Assembly: GCA_003990705.1 (NCBI GenBank)
Contig: AP018318.1
Coordinates: 3,723,501 to 3,787,500 of the forward strand
Source: Nostoc sp. HK-01
Lineage (GTDB): Bacteria > Cyanobacteriota > Cyanobacteriia > Cyanobacteriales > Nostocaceae
DNA length: 64,000 nt
Reading direction: 5' to 3'
The notes beneath the pieces are model-generated. The model ran no database searches. It had not been told where the DNA came from and saw only the letters and a list, made by a program, of their open reading frames with translations. The position numbers and the translations under genes were made by a program. Of this stretch, positions 36,005 through 47,600 are shown piece by piece (the stretch's first letter is position 1; every line of letters starts with the position of its first letter).

Positions 36005-37102
36005 ATGTCTTACGCTTCTGGCTTCAGTCCAAACTACGCTACTGCAAAATACCGTTTCTGCGCCGCAGCACAAGCATTAGGTTGCCAATTAGAAACATAT
36101 TCTATTGACCAAACAGGCCCCGATGAAGAGGACTTAACTATTGATGTGGCAATATTAGGAACCTCACAACCTGAACAAATTTTGGTTGTTTCTAGTGGCT
36201 TGCATGGGGTTGAGGGTTTTTTTGGTTCTGCTGTTCAATGTGCTTTGTTAGAAGAACGTTTGATTGGTTGGAGTCCCAGCCCAAGAACAGCTTTGGTGCT
36301 GTTACACGCTTTAAATCCTTATGGTTTTGCCTGGGAACGGCGTGGGAATGAAGAAAATATTGACCTCAACCGTAATTTCCTGCTACCTCATGAGGAATAT
36401 ACAGGTAGTCCTGAAAAGTACGGGGACTTGGATAGGTTCTTTAACCCTACTTCACCACCATCGCCTTTTGAACCGTTTTTGATGAAAGCGATCGCTACTA
36501 TTTTCCGTCACGGGATTAATTCTTTAATCAATACCTTACCTGTAGGTCAATACGACTTTCCCCAAGGTCTATTTTTTGGTGGAAACAGACCATCAAAAAC
36601 ATATCAAATATTAGCGGCTCATCTTCCTCGCTGGATTGGTAATGCCAAAAATGTTCTGCATATTGATTTACACACTGGTTTAGGCAAAAAAGCGACTTAT
36701 AAACTGTTTATTAATGACCTCCCAGATTCAGCATCAGCCCAATGGTTAATCGAAAAGTTTGGTGCTGATGTCGTGGAACCTTATCAACCAGAGGGGAAGA
36801 TGTATAAATTTCGTGGGGGTTTAGGAACTTGGTGTCAAGCGATGTTTCCCCAATGTGATTACAAGTTTCTCACGGCTGAGTTTGGTACTTACCCAGTTAT
36901 GCAAGTAGTAGAAGCCTTACGGGCCGAAAATCGCGCTCATTTCTATTCTCCGCCAGAACACCCTTCTAAAAAATGGACGCGCCAAAGATTGGCAGAAGTG
37001 TTTGCACCAGCAGATCTGACTTGGCGGAATACAGTGGTGTGTAAAGGTCTTGATTTAGTCGAAAAAGCGATCGAGGTTTGCTTTCCTACAGAAGTAATTT
37101 AA
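36005..37102 (+). CDS. DUF2817 / M14-type metallopeptidase-like protein
   Basis: The protein has 365 residues. It has SSGLHGVEGFFGS near residue 64 (H-G-V-E-G in place of the M14 H-x-x-E zinc motif), then N-P-Y-G-F-A-W-E-R-R-G-N-E-E-N-I-D-L-N-R-N-F and later H-I-D-L-H-T-G-L-G. These fit the DUF2817 branch of the carboxypeptidase-like clan, whose members often act on amide bonds in small peptides or amidated molecules. The exact substrate is not known. It follows gloB by 46 bp and is likely co-transcribed. No signal peptide is present, so it is cytoplasmic. Confidence 0.8.
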   Translation: MSYASGFSPNYATAKYRFCAAAQALGCQLETYSIDQTGPDEEDLTIDVAILGTSQPEQILVVSSGLHGVEGFFGSAVQCALLEERLIGWSPSPRTALVLLHALNPYGFAWERRGNEENIDLNRNFLLPHEEYTGSPEKYGDLDRFFNPTSPPSPFEPFLMKAIATIFRHGINSLINTLPVGQYDFPQGLFFGGNRPSKTYQILAAHLPRWIGNAKNVLHIDLHTGLGKKATYKLFINDLPDSASAQWLIEKFGADVVEPYQPEGKMYKFRGGLGTWCQAMFPQCDYKFLTAEFGTYPVMQVVEALRAENRAHFYSPPEHPSKKWTRQRLAEVFAPADLTWRNTVVCKGLDLVEKAIEVCFPTEVI

Positions 37103-37224
37103 AACTCAGCTTACCTTTGCATTGAAAAACAGCAAGGTTTGAATCTGGAGAACTTTAAAATTGAAATTTATCGGCAACATTATAAATCTAAGAGATATTT
37201 TTGATTGCATTTAGGAAACAAATA

Positions 37225-37650
37225 ATGGCAGATATTGGCTTTACTCATATTGCACTGGGAGTAACAGACATCAATAAAAGCATCGCTTTTTATCAGAAGT
37301 ATGCTGGAATGAAAGTAGTACATCGTCGCACCGATGAAACTAATCAATTGGAAGTTGCTTGGATTAGCGATTTAACTCGACCATTTGTGATTGTGCTATT
37401 GCAATTAGATCAAGCACAATGTCAGCCTTCATCTGGGTTCCATCTTGGCGTAGCCTGTCAAAGCCCTGAGGAAGTAGATTATCTCTGTAATGAGGCGAAA
37501 TTAGAAAATTTATTGCAAGAAGGGCCTCATGATTGGGGTTCTCCGGTTGGTTACTGGGCTTTTATCCGCGACCCTGATGGTTATCAACTTGAGGTAGCTT
37601 ATGGTCAGGAGGTTAATATTATGATCGCCCAAGCACAACAACAAGAGTAA
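37225..37650 (+). CDS. VOC-superfamily (glyoxalase I-like) protein
   Basis: The protein has 141 residues from ATG 37225, chosen because AGGAAACA lies 8 bases upstream; an upstream TTG at 37201 is less likely. The sequence has IGFTHIALGVTDINKSIAFY and a second beta-alpha-beta half with GSPVGYWAFIRDPDGYQLEV. The metal-ligand positions H (about residue 7), E (about 41), H (about 74) and E (about 124) are visible. Substrate could be lactoylglutathione or another small molecule. Its nearness to gloB hints at methylglyoxal handling, but this is inference. Confidence 0.8.
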   Translation: MADIGFTHIALGVTDINKSIAFYQKYAGMKVVHRRTDETNQLEVAWISDLTRPFVIVLLQLDQAQCQPSSGFHLGVACQSPEEVDYLCNEAKLENLLQEGPHDWGSPVGYWAFIRDPDGYQLEVAYGQEVNIMIAQAQQQE

Positions 37651-37848
37651 GGATAGGCGATCGCTATTATAAGTACTGGCAGTTACAGCAGTAGCCAAGT
37701 TTGTTAGGGCATCGGTAAATGAAGAATTGAAGAAAAACTTAGGATTACTAACAAAATCAACAACTAAATTGTGATAAAACTCTGCGTACCTTTGCGCTTA
37801 CCTCTCTACTCCTCTGCGTTCCCAACTCTCTTAGTAGGAGCATAACTA

Positions 37849-39225
37849 ATGATTACTTTCCCAGAAAACGTCCAAACCAGTTATAAACTACCACCGCAAG
37901 CAACCGAACCTAGATGGTTTCAGACGGCGCGAGCAATCATACAACCAATCGAAAACCTAGATTGGCATCAAAAAAAATATGGCGATATTTTTATTTCCAG
38001 ATTTGCTGGTTTTCCTACACAGGTAATTATTAGTAATCCGCAAGCAATTCAAGAACTGTTTACTGCTGATGCTAAGTTGTTTGAATCAGGTTCAGGAAAT
38101 AAAGTTATTCAACCTTTGGTAGGCACAAATTCATTAATATTACTTGATGGCGATCACCACTTACAACAGCGTAAACTTTTAATGCCGCCTTTTCATGGGG
38201 AACGCATGAAAGCCTATGGTAATTTGATTTGTGAAATTACTCATCAAGTCACTAGTCAATGGCAAGTTGGGCAATCATTTATCGCTCGTCCTAATATGCA
38301 GGAAATTTCCCTGAAGGTGATTTTAAGCGCTGTTTTTGGACTCAAAGAAGGGGAACGTTACCAAAAAATTCAGCAAATCTTAGTTGAGATGTTGGATACT
38401 TTTAATGCACCATTGAGCGTTGTTTTCTTATTTTTCCAGTCATTGCAACGAGATTTAGGTGCTTGGAGTCCTTGGGGGAAATTTATCCGACGTAGACAGC
38501 AGCTTGATGAGCTAATTTATCAAGAAATTCGGGAACGTCGCCATCAACCAGAATCCTCAGCAGAAGATATTATGAGTTTGCTATTGTCTGCGCGGGATGA
38601 AAATGGTCAACCAATGAGTGATGAGGAGCTACGCGACGAGTTGATGACTATGCTATTTGCTGGCCATGAAACTACTGCGATCGCATTAGCTTGGGCTTTA
38701 TATTGGATTCATTATGTGCCAGAAGTCCGCGAAAAATTACTGCAAGAACTTAATTCTGTTGATATCTCAAGTGCAGATCCTACAACAATTGCTCAACTAC
38801 CATATCTGAATGCTGTTTGCTCTGAAACACTGCGAATTTATCCAATTGTTTTCTTTAGTTTACCGCGCATTTTACAAGCTCCTATGCAATTGATGGGTTA
38901 CGATTTACCCAAAGGTATGACAATATCTGCTTGTATTTATTTAACTCATCATCGCCCAGATATTTATCCAGAACCTCAGCGTTTTCGACCAGAAAGGTTT
39001 CTAGAACGCCAATTTTCTCCTTATGAATTTGTGCCTTTTGGTGGTGGAAATCGTCGCTGTTTGGGAATGGCGTTTGCTTTATTTGAAATGAAATTGGTGC
39101 TTACAACTATCCTCTCTCACTACTCATTAGAGTTGTTAGAAAAAGCTCCTATCAAACCTGTCCGGCGTGGCATAGTATTTACACCGGCTGGCGGTGTGCA
39201 TTTGATGGTAAAGGATAAGTTTTAA
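37849..39225 (+). CDS. Cytochrome P450, CYP110-like
   Basis: The protein has 458 residues and no membrane anchor. It has the I-helix AGHETT motif, the K-helix E-T-L-R-I-Y-P, the PERF-like R-F-R-P-E-R-F-L, and the heme loop FVPFGGGNRRCLGMAFA with Cys404 as axial ligand. All P450 signatures are intact. CYP110 enzymes are common in filamentous cyanobacteria and oxidise fatty acids or terpenes. There is no terpene synthase or redox partner nearby, so the substrate is open. TAGGAG precedes the start ATG. Its 3' end is convergent with the PAS histidine kinase gene at 39321. Confidence 0.93.
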   Translation: MITFPENVQTSYKLPPQATEPRWFQTARAIIQPIENLDWHQKKYGDIFISRFAGFPTQVIISNPQAIQELFTADAKLFESGSGNKVIQPLVGTNSLILLDGDHHLQQRKLLMPPFHGERMKAYGNLICEITHQVTSQWQVGQSFIARPNMQEISLKVILSAVFGLKEGERYQKIQQILVEMLDTFNAPLSVVFLFFQSLQRDLGAWSPWGKFIRRRQQLDELIYQEIRERRHQPESSAEDIMSLLLSARDENGQPMSDEELRDELMTMLFAGHETTAIALAWALYWIHYVPEVREKLLQELNSVDISSADPTTIAQLPYLNAVCSETLRIYPIVFFSLPRILQAPMQLMGYDLPKGMTISACIYLTHHRPDIYPEPQRFRPERFLERQFSPYEFVPFGGGNRRCLGMAFALFEMKLVLTTILSHYSLELLEKAPIKPVRRGIVFTPAGGVHLMVKDKF

Positions 39226-39320
39226 AGTCAGAAATCAGGAATAAATTTACTACCTAAAAACAGGCAAAATCTGAATAAATTAAAATTTTTACTTTTGCCT
39301 TTTAACTTTTTATTTTTGCC

Positions 39321-41135
39321 TTATTCTACTAGTCTGGGTATGCTAATTAAAAACTCAGTTCCTGCTCCTGCTGTGGACACACAATGTAATTCACCACGGT
39401 GTTTTTTGACGATAATTTGATAGCTAATTGATAACCCCATACCTGTACCTTTGCCTACGGCTTTAGTGGTAAAGAAGGGGTCAAAGATGCGATCGCGAAT
39501 TTTTTCGTTGATTCCTGGCCCGTTGTCAGTAATACTAATAACTATGCGATCGTCTGCTTGCAAATATGTGCGAATCTGAATTTGTGGATGGGGAATAGCG
39601 ACTTCTTCTAAAGCATCAATAGCATTTGTTAACAGGTTCATAAATACCTGATTCATCTGTCCAGGGTTACACATCACCTGTGGTAAATCCCCATACTCTT
39701 TAATCACCTCAATTTCTGGAGATTCTGGTTGAGACTTTAGGCGGTTTTGCAATAGTAGGAGCGAATTATCTATACCTTCGTGGATATTCGTTAATTTTAC
39801 CCCTTCTTCATCAACCCGTGAGAAATTGCGTAAAGACAAGACAATCTGGCGAATGCGTTCTGCACCACTATTCATCGAATCTAATACTTTAGGTAAATCT
39901 TGGCGGATAAAATCTAAATCAACTGCATATATTTGCTGGTGAATTTCTGGTGTTGGTGGGTAAAAATATTGTTGATAAAGTTGAATTAAATGTAATAAAT
40001 CCTGTACATAATCGTTGGCATATTTCACATTGCCATAAATAAAATTCACAGGGTTATTGATTTCGTGAGCAATACCTGCTACCAACTGTCCCAAACTAGA
40101 CATTTTCTCTGACTGAATCAGTTGAGCCTGGGTTTGTTGCAATTGTCGCAGTGTTTCTTCTAGCTGCTGAGTTTTAGCGCGAAACTTGGCTTCTGATTTT
40201 CTTAAAGCTTTTTCTGTACGATGTCGCCGTAGTTCTTCTTGTTTGCGAACTGTAATATCGTGGCAAATACCAATAAAGTAAATAATATTGCCAGTAGCAT
40301 CTTTGATGGCTGATAAGTAGCAACTATGCCATTGCCAATTACCATTTTTGTGTTTCACACGATATTCAATTGCCTCTTGCTGTTGACCTGTGGTGAAAAC
40401 TGTGGTGAAATAATTTACACAAGTTGATAAATGTTCTTGATGTATAAAGCCCGCAAAATGCTGACCTTCAACTTCTGCTACTTCATGCCCTAAAATATCT
40501 TTCCAGTTGGAAGATACATAAGAAAATAAACCATCAGGAGTGAGCGAAAAAATAATATTGTTGGCGTTTTCGACAATAGTCCGAAAGTTATCACCACACT
40601 CAATAAAAGCTTCTTGGACTATGTGAGTGATATCACGCACAAGTACGATAATTTCTTGTGATTCTAAGGGTAATAATCTGGCTTCAAATTGTGCCTTACT
40701 TTCTCCTAAATCTAAACTATATGCAAAACTAACTACAGCCTGAGTTTGCAAAGCTTGATTGATTGCTTGATGAAAGCGGATGACAAGAGATGTTGGTAAA
40801 CACTCTAGTAATTGCTTACCAGGAATTATGCTGGATGGTTGAATTAAATTATATGTTTTGCTTGATTGATATTCTAAAATAATACCGTGGGGATCAATCC
40901 GAAAGTACATATCTGCAAGCATCTGCCAGATTGCTTGGATTTGAGAAGTTTTCGGAAATGAGTTTGGTTCTGTTACTATCTGGTTATCAATTTTTGTTGC
41001 TAGTTCATGATTAGCATCCGCTAATGCTATGGTTATTAACTTGCGATCGCTTATATTTTTTGTATTGCGCTTCTGCACTATTTTCGTGCTTTCATCAAGT
41101 TTATTATTTAAGTTTTGCACCCTTTCAGAGAACAC
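39321..41135 (-). CDS. PAS-PAS sensor histidine kinase
   Basis: The protein has 604 residues, soluble. Two PAS-like domains (about 66-172 and 180-297, the second with [20 protein letters not shown] and a PAC segment [13 protein letters not shown]) are followed by a coiled coil (298-345), a HisKA domain with His357 in [13 protein letters not shown] and a HATPase_c domain ([29 protein letters not shown]). Phosphoacceptor and ATP-site residues are intact. It ends with the complete catalytic domain. It is divergent from the dynamin-like GTPase gene (819 bp apart), which leaves room for shared regulation; no response regulator is adjacent. Confidence 0.92.
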   Translation of the reverse strand: MFSERVQNLNNKLDESTKIVQKRNTKNISDRKLITIALADANHELATKIDNQIVTEPNSFPKTSQIQAIWQMLADMYFRIDPHGIILEYQSSKTYNLIQPSSIIPGKQLLECLPTSLVIRFHQAINQALQTQAVVSFAYSLDLGESKAQFEARLLPLESQEIIVLVRDITHIVQEAFIECGDNFRTIVENANNIIFSLTPDGLFSYVSSNWKDILGHEVAEVEGQHFAGFIHQEHLSTCVNYFTTVFTTGQQQEAIEYRVKHKNGNWQWHSCYLSAIKDATGNIIYFIGICHDITVRKQEELRRHRTEKALRKSEAKFRAKTQQLEETLRQLQQTQAQLIQSEKMSSLGQLVAGIAHEINNPVNFIYGNVKYANDYVQDLLHLIQLYQQYFYPPTPEIHQQIYAVDLDFIRQDLPKVLDSMNSGAERIRQIVLSLRNFSRVDEEGVKLTNIHEGIDNSLLLLQNRLKSQPESPEIEVIKEYGDLPQVMCNPGQMNQVFMNLLTNAIDALEEVAIPHPQIQIRTYLQADDRIVISITDNGPGINEKIRDRIFDPFFTTKAVGKGTGMGLSISYQIIVKKHRGELHCVSTAGAGTEFLISIPRLVE

Positions 41136-41954
41136 TTTTACCTGCCTACTTCTACGGAGAAGAATATGATATAAAATCTGAAAAATTAACTTAAATTTTA
41201 AAACTGTTTATTTTCTATCCTGCGATATTACCCCAGAAAATAAATAGTTACTATTATGATCTTAGTATTATCACTTTAGTAAGACATCTATCTTAAGAGT
41301 GGGTCAGATCACTGGGTAAATAATATTTTGCGTAAATAGAAATGTAACATAACTTTGCTGCTGCAAAATCAATTATGCTTAAATTTTTAAGTAATAATGT
41401 TGAATTTTTTGTAAATTAAAATATTTTCAAATATTACAAAATTGGTATTGATATAGCGTAGACTTTGACTTAATTAAGTTATTTTAATCTTTCGACTTAA
41501 AATTTGACAGTAATCTTAAATGATACATTTTATACAGAAAAAGCTGCGGAATCGGATTATCAACGATTAAAAATTAGCTTAAATCCTGATTTTTTTGTTG
41601 TAGACATTGTTTTTCAAACATAAAAATTATCAAAAAAGAATTCTTCAGAAGTGCATATTTGTGCATTAATACTCACTAAGATGAGATTCTGGGTAATAAA
41701 GTTAAATTTTGATTAAAAATGACTGTTATTAAGTTTTTGTACAGAATAAATAGCTGTTTGCTTGAGAACAGATATACCTAGATGCTAACCAATTCCCAAT
41801 AAATAGATATCACAGTTCACCATTGCATCAGGGACATTGTAGTTTCTGATATCAGCAAGATGTACCTCACTTAAATGAGGAACACCATTACATCTGCTGG
41901 CAACTTTTATGTTATAAAACTCACATAAATTTTATTTTTAACGGTAACTATTGT
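41136..41954. other. Long AT-rich divergent intergenic region with a possible micro-ORF
   Basis: This 819-bp region lies between the PAS kinase (minus) and the dynamin-like GTPase (plus). It is very AT-rich. A 40-codon plus-strand frame (41504-41623, TTG start) reads YTEKAAESDYQRLKISLNPD near its middle and looks coding-like, but has no ATG and no ribosome binding site; it may be a remnant. The last 100 bp hold the structured leader described separately. I see no terminator. Confidence 0.4.
41853..41899 (+). promoter_or_regulatory. Structured leader of the dynamin-like GTPase set
   Basis: CAGCAAGATGTA (41853-41864) pairs with TACATCTGCTG (41889-41899) with a single bulged A. Inside, CCTCA (41865-41869) pairs with TGAGG (41876-41880) around the loop CTTAAA. 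It lies 56 bases before the ATG at 41955. It may be a 5'-UTR structure or a binding site for a regulator. No T-tract follows, so plain termination is unlikely. Confidence 0.45.
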
Positions 41955-44504
41955 ATGGAATCTGAAAAATTAGCAAATTTTAAAGAGTATGGCGAATTTA
42001 TACTCCAAAAAATTAACTCGGTACCGCAGTATCCTTCTAAACAAGAAGACTGGGTTCCAGCCAGCCTGGATGAATGTCTGGAACGTTTGCGAGAAACTGC
42101 CCAGAAAACCGTAGAACTTTCAACTTCCCCTGTGAAAATTGGTGTGATGGGAGAATTTAGTAGTGGCAAAACTTTATTATTAGGTAGCTTAATCGGATAT
42201 GCAGATGCGTTACCAGTCAATGAAAACCCCACGACGGGTAACGTTACAGCCATTCACCTCATCCCCCAAGATGAATTTGCGACTACTCAAGTGGGAAATT
42301 TTACTGTTGAGTATCTTTCCCATGAAGGGGTGAAAGAGTGCCTGCGCTATATGTTAGCAGAAGCCAGCCGCAGGTCAACAGCAGCCGGACTTGTGCCTAT
42401 ACAGGTTGCACAGTTAAACTCTGGCAAAGATATTCTGGCTTGGTGTGAACAAGTATGGAATCAGAGTAATAATTTAGAGCTACGCTATTTGCTGCGGGAG
42501 TTGGTGTTATTTGTGCGTGCTTATAGTTCCTACGGCGAGGCGATGTGTAGCGGCCATTATCAGATTGATCATGCCACAGCACGGGAGGGTTTACAGCTGG
42601 CAGAACAACCAATGGCTATTCAAACTCTCAGGTTTGCAGACTTACCGCCAGCACATATCCGTTTACCCAGTCCACCCCAAAAGTTAGCCACCAAGTTATT
42701 ACAAAATAGTTTCCCCTTAATTCGCCGTGTTGATATTGAAGTGAAAATCTCGCGGGAAATTTGGGATGTCACCGATGCTTCCGAATTTATTTTGTTAGAT
42801 TTTCCGGGTTTGGGTGCGGCGAACTCTGGTGCGAGGGACACATTTTTATCGCTGCGAGAATTGGCGGAAGTCCAGACAATTTTAATCTTGCTCAATGGTA
42901 AATCGCCGGGGAGCGATCGCGCCAACAAAATCTTCACCATGATGCAGCAACAGCGTCCGGGACAAGACCTGAAAGATTTAATTTTGGTTGGTGTCGGTCG
43001 TTTTGACCAGTTACCCCTAGAAAGTGAAGGGGGCGAAAGAGAACTCGACCAACTTATCGAAGAAACCAACACTCCTTTATATGAGAATGCTGTTGTTCAA
43101 AAACTCAAAGTTCTGCAAACAACTATTGATGGCGCGAGTGCATTCACAACTCAAAAAGACCGCATTGTATTGTTATCACCCCTATTGGGACTAGCGGAAT
43201 TAGCCAAACGTTCGAGTAGTGTTAAAGCTGGTTCGCCAGAATTTTTATCTAACTTAGATTATCCTAATTACCTGGAGCGATCAAAACGTTTACAGCAAAA
43301 ATGGACTCGCCTCAGCGAAAGACTACTAGAGTCGGATGCACGTAGTCAACTGGGAAGACAATTAGGTTATTTTGCTCAAGATGGCGGTATTGCTAAACTG
43401 CGAGAATTAATTCAAAATCACGTTGCAATGCACGGACTTAAGCAACTGTATGAAGACACCCGTCGTGCGGCTGAAAGTCTCCGTCAACAACAAGAAAACC
43501 TGAAAAATATCATCGCTGAAATTCACGAACAAGGTATACCAACTGTTGATAGTCCCACATTAATTGATTTGCGAAATGCTATCGATAGTTTAGATAAAAC
43601 CTACCGCAACTTTCAAAAAGAATTAGGCAAAGAACCACTCAAAGACCGTCGCGGAACTGTCGTGAGTGAAGTTGTGAAAGACGAACTCACCTTTAAAATT
43701 CTCAACTGGAACCAGTGGACTTTATTGTTTAACAAAGCAAATAATGGTGCTATCACCATAGCTGAAACAAAAGGTGCGGCCGGTAAGTTATTTGAAAGAG
43801 GAAATCGCACTAATAATGCTTTACCAAGTAAGAGTGATGATTTCTATCCTACCTTTGAAAAAACTGTGCAAGAAGTCGAGATATTTGCCCGCGATCGCAT
43901 TCGTCAAGCAGTGGTAGATTTATTAAATAAACTCTCCAATCAAGTAGCTGAAGCACGGGACTATCTCAAATCTCTTCTCTCACCAGAAATGGAACAAGAA
44001 ATTGAAATAGGTTTTGGTGGAGAAGAAGCCGATTTATTTTATAAATTACTGTTAGGTTCCGACCCCAATCAATGGAAAGAAGCTATTCTTGCAGAAATTA
44101 ATAGCAAAGATAAAGAAATTGCCCCCGAATTGATATTTCCCCTCGCACGCCAAGACGAAAAACACAACATTGGTCAAATATTTGATTGGTCTCCCGAAAG
44201 AAATCAAAATTCACCCAGAGCCAGCCATCATCAAATGTTAGTATTACGTTTGCGTGATGAAATAACTACCAGTGCCAGTTTACATTTAGTGCAGTATGTG
44301 AGTGAAGTAAATCAACAAGTCAACTCAGAAATCGAAGGAATTTTAGACCAAATTATTCCCACCCTGCAAAATATTTCTAAAAAAGAAGCATTGCTGAGAT
44401 ACCTTGCTGCTGGCGACTCACCACCAAAACTTGCTATTCCCACTTGGTTAAATATTCTCGCAGAAATCGCCACCACTTCTGATTTAGATATTCCTGGTTA
44501 CTAG
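41955..44504 (+). CDS. Dynamin-like large GTPase
   Basis: The protein has 849 residues. G1 GEFSSGKT at 66-73, a G2-like Thr near 93-94 (NPTTGNVT), G3 DFPG at 282-285 and a degenerate G4-like GRFD at 348-351 are visible. The G2-to-G3 gap is unusually long and holds a helical insert (about 110-250). After the GTPase domain comes a mostly helical part with a coiled coil (about 470-530), then a long helical tail to 849. No membrane segment is evident. Bacterial dynamin-like proteins remodel or guard membranes. It is followed on the same strand by an Hsp70-like ATPase gene (166 bp), a pairing like SrfC and SrfB of enterobacteria as I recall. Confidence 0.75.
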   Translation: MESEKLANFKEYGEFILQKINSVPQYPSKQEDWVPASLDECLERLRETAQKTVELSTSPVKIGVMGEFSSGKTLLLGSLIGYADALPVNENPTTGNVTAIHLIPQDEFATTQVGNFTVEYLSHEGVKECLRYMLAEASRRSTAAGLVPIQVAQLNSGKDILAWCEQVWNQSNNLELRYLLRELVLFVRAYSSYGEAMCSGHYQIDHATAREGLQLAEQPMAIQTLRFADLPPAHIRLPSPPQKLATKLLQNSFPLIRRVDIEVKISREIWDVTDASEFILLDFPGLGAANSGARDTFLSLRELAEVQTILILLNGKSPGSDRANKIFTMMQQQRPGQDLKDLILVGVGRFDQLPLESEGGERELDQLIEETNTPLYENAVVQKLKVLQTTIDGASAFTTQKDRIVLLSPLLGLAELAKRSSSVKAGSPEFLSNLDYPNYLERSKRLQQKWTRLSERLLESDARSQLGRQLGYFAQDGGIAKLRELIQNHVAMHGLKQLYEDTRRAAESLRQQQENLKNIIAEIHEQGIPTVDSPTLIDLRNAIDSLDKTYRNFQKELGKEPLKDRRGTVVSEVVKDELTFKILNWNQWTLLFNKANNGAITIAETKGAAGKLFERGNRTNNALPSKSDDFYPTFEKTVQEVEIFARDRIRQAVVDLLNKLSNQVAEARDYLKSLLSPEMEQEIEIGFGGEEADLFYKLLLGSDPNQWKEAILAEINSKDKEIAPELIFPLARQDEKHNIGQIFDWSPERNQNSPRASHHQMLVLRLRDEITTSASLHLVQYVSEVNQQVNSEIEGILDQIIPTLQNISKKEALLRYLAAGDSPPKLAIPTWLNILAEIATTSDLDIPGY

Positions 44505-44670
44505 GTAATTTATTCCCTAGCTAATATCTTCTTCTCCTTCTTTCTTTCCTTTGTGTCCTCTGCGCCCTTTGCGGTTCGTTTAAAAAATTTACGTAGTTTA
44601 ATGGTGAGACAGGAAATTTATTTATCGATAAATTATACCTTTGCACGAAATAAAAGAAAGGAACTAAAAA

Positions 44671-47600
44671 ATGCCAGTAGAAATTCGCCTCCCTCCACGC
44701 TTTCAAGTCCAAATTAACGAAAACGAATATTTAGAACTTCCCATTATTCAACTAGTTGCTATTGGTAACAACGTACCTCACATTGCGCGTATCAATTTCT
44801 CCGTTAAAGGAACACCTAACGAACTAACAACCCAAATTCAAAAAGCATATAAACCCTTCGATGCTGTCACCCCAAAAATTTCCCAAATCGGACAACTAGA
44901 ACAATATCCTTGTAAATTAGAGAAACCTTTAACAGAACCAATCAACTGTACCTTACAAGTAATTGTTGAATATTTTGATTCCGACTTTTCAGGGGAACCA
45001 GTATTATCTGAACCTAAGCAAGTTCAGGCTGTTTGTTATTTATGGACACCATCTACTGCTGAAGCGCAAATTATGAATTCTGAGTCACTACCAAACCCAC
45101 CGGAAGAACCAGTTAACTATCAACAAGTCAAAAGATTTCCGGGATGGTTTGCTTTAGATTTTGGTACGTCAAATTCTACCGTGACTTTGTTTGACCCGAT
45201 AGAAATTCCCATTGCGGAAATTTTACCACGAGAACAGGAATTAAGATTGCGCGATCGCCTGTTGCAATGGCTCAATTCTCCTGCTTCTGAAGCACTACCA
45301 GAAATCAGCGAAGTTGAGTGGCAGAAATTTATTATTGATATTAGTAAAAACTTAGAAATCGAACCTAGTCGTTTATGCGAAATTTTTGAAAGTGATAACA
45401 GAGAAAGATTTTTAGAAGCAATTCGCCAAATCGAATTATCTTTAGGTAATAGCGAAAAATTTCAACGCGCCGCTAGTAAAAAGCTATATCAAATATATCA
45501 TGAAGTCTTTCGTGTTCCCACATTAGAATCGCAAAATTTAATTCCCGTAGTTCTGGATATTGACCGCCGCGATAGCGAAATCCCCAGCGAGTTAGAAATT
45601 TCCAACTTAGAAGTATTAAAACTGAAAATGGGGCGAGAAGCAAGAGATAATCGCAAAAAAGCGATTGCTCAAGGAACCAGCAGTTCTTTAAAAGAAATTA
45701 TCAGTCGGTTTCATCATTCACCAAAGCGGTATTTTGGTCAGAATAAAACATTCCCCGTAATGTTAAATGATACCGAAGTTAATATTAATGTTAACCAATT
45801 AATTCAAGCAGCTTGGGCGCATTTAATTGATTTAACCGAAGATTATCGCCAACGCGCCAGACGCAGATTTTCTGAAGGTGAACTGTTAACCGCAGTTGTT
45901 ACCTATCCCACCGTTGCACCGCCAGTAGTTCGCAAAGAAGTTAAGCAGTTAGTTGAACAATTAGGTATTGATGATGTGCAAACAGCTTACGATGAAGCTG
46001 TTTCTGTAGCCATATTTTTCCTCTGGCGAGAATTCGGCGGTAATTTAAATATTGGGATTGAATCTTTTAAAACTCGTTGTCGCCGCGATGGGAATAAATG
46101 GTCACAAAATGTATTAGTTTTAGATATCGGTGGTGGCACAACAGACTTAGCATTAATTGAATTAACCTTAGAAGATAAAACCCCCTTCTTTGCCAATAAC
46201 GAAGACCGAGGCTTAGGCGGCAGATATTATAAATTAACGCCAAAACTATTAGGTTCATCGGGACATTTACAACTTGGTGGCGAATTAATTACACTAAGAG
46301 TATTTAGGTTATTAAAAGTTGCGATCGCAGATTTTCTCTTAACAGCAGTTACCCGTGGCGATATCGACAGCGAAAAACTCGAAGACTTAATTAGTGCCGA
46401 ATTAAACGAGCGTTTTCTTGACCAAGGTAAATTCAAAACATGCAGCTTATTAAAATGCCTAGATAGAGAAAATCCTGAAGGCGATACAGCTTATAAGGAT
46501 GCCTTAGATACAGCCGAAAAAGTCCTACCAACCCGTTGGCAACAAGCACCACAACGCCTACAAACCTTTTACACACTTTGGGATCATGCAGAAGCCGCCA
46601 AACTCAAACTCGGACAAAAATTGCCAACCGATAATTCACTTGTAACCTTTACAATCTCTGAACAACAAATTGCCGAACTTCTCACCCAAAGCGCAATCAA
46701 ATATCAAATTCACAAACCCGATAATATTGCAGTCACCCTAGATAATCAACAATTTGAACGTGTCGCCACCTCTGCCATAAAAGAAGCCATTGGTATTGCG
46801 AAAGGCTTAATGGAAAGCCGTTTACGTTCAGAAGATAACACCATCGATGCTTGGAATACCCACAAAGTTGACTGGTTAATTCTCTCAGGAAAAACTTGCA
46901 ATCTCGACTTAGTACAACGCCATATTTACCAGGAATTTAGCAAGTCTCCCTACTTCGTTTGGAACCCAGAACGCATTACCTTTGTTTTAGAATTTACTAA
47001 GCTCGCCACTTCCGCAGGTGCGTGTTACGCCGAAAAATTACGCCGACTTAGATTTGACCCCGAAGAATCAAAAGCACTGCTACAAAAAGGCGCAAATCAA
47101 TTAGAAATTGACGTTAAAAATTTATTTTATTACTTACCTTGCAACTTCAAACGCAAAACCCAAAGTAACGAACTACTACCAGTATTCAAAGCAGGACAAG
47201 AACTCCATCAAATTGCACCTTGGGAAACAGTCGCCAAAGTGCGTACAGCTTGGCAAGGGATACAGTTAACTAATATTATTTATCGCCAAGACTACGAAGA
47301 CGGTGATTTAAGACTGTGGGGAAGCTTCGACGGTAAGCATCTCATGGAAAAATTAGGGATGGAAGAAGCGGAGTTTCTCAAAAAAATCAAAGTGCAATTT
47401 GAAATTGATCAGACATTACAATTTAGCGTTTTATTATGTCAAGGAAATCCCCATTATTTAATTGATGTTCCTGGTATTGATGTTGGTTCTGCCATCTTAG
47501 CAGCTTCCGACACCTCATTATTTGCCGACGGTGAACTAAAATGGAACATCGCCGTAGAACGACCAAATAAAGACTTAACTGATGGCGATATCGCAGTCAA

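Noticed and set aside
41504-41623. 40-codon plus-strand frame upstream of the dynamin-like gene
   Set aside because: It looks coding-like but starts only with TTG, has no ribosome binding site, and no family is recognised; mentioned in the region entry but not called as a gene.
42620-43072. Minus-strand 150-codon frame in the GTPase gene
   Set aside because: It is antisense to the conserved dynamin-like GTPase motifs DFPG and its surroundings, so the plus strand is the coding one.
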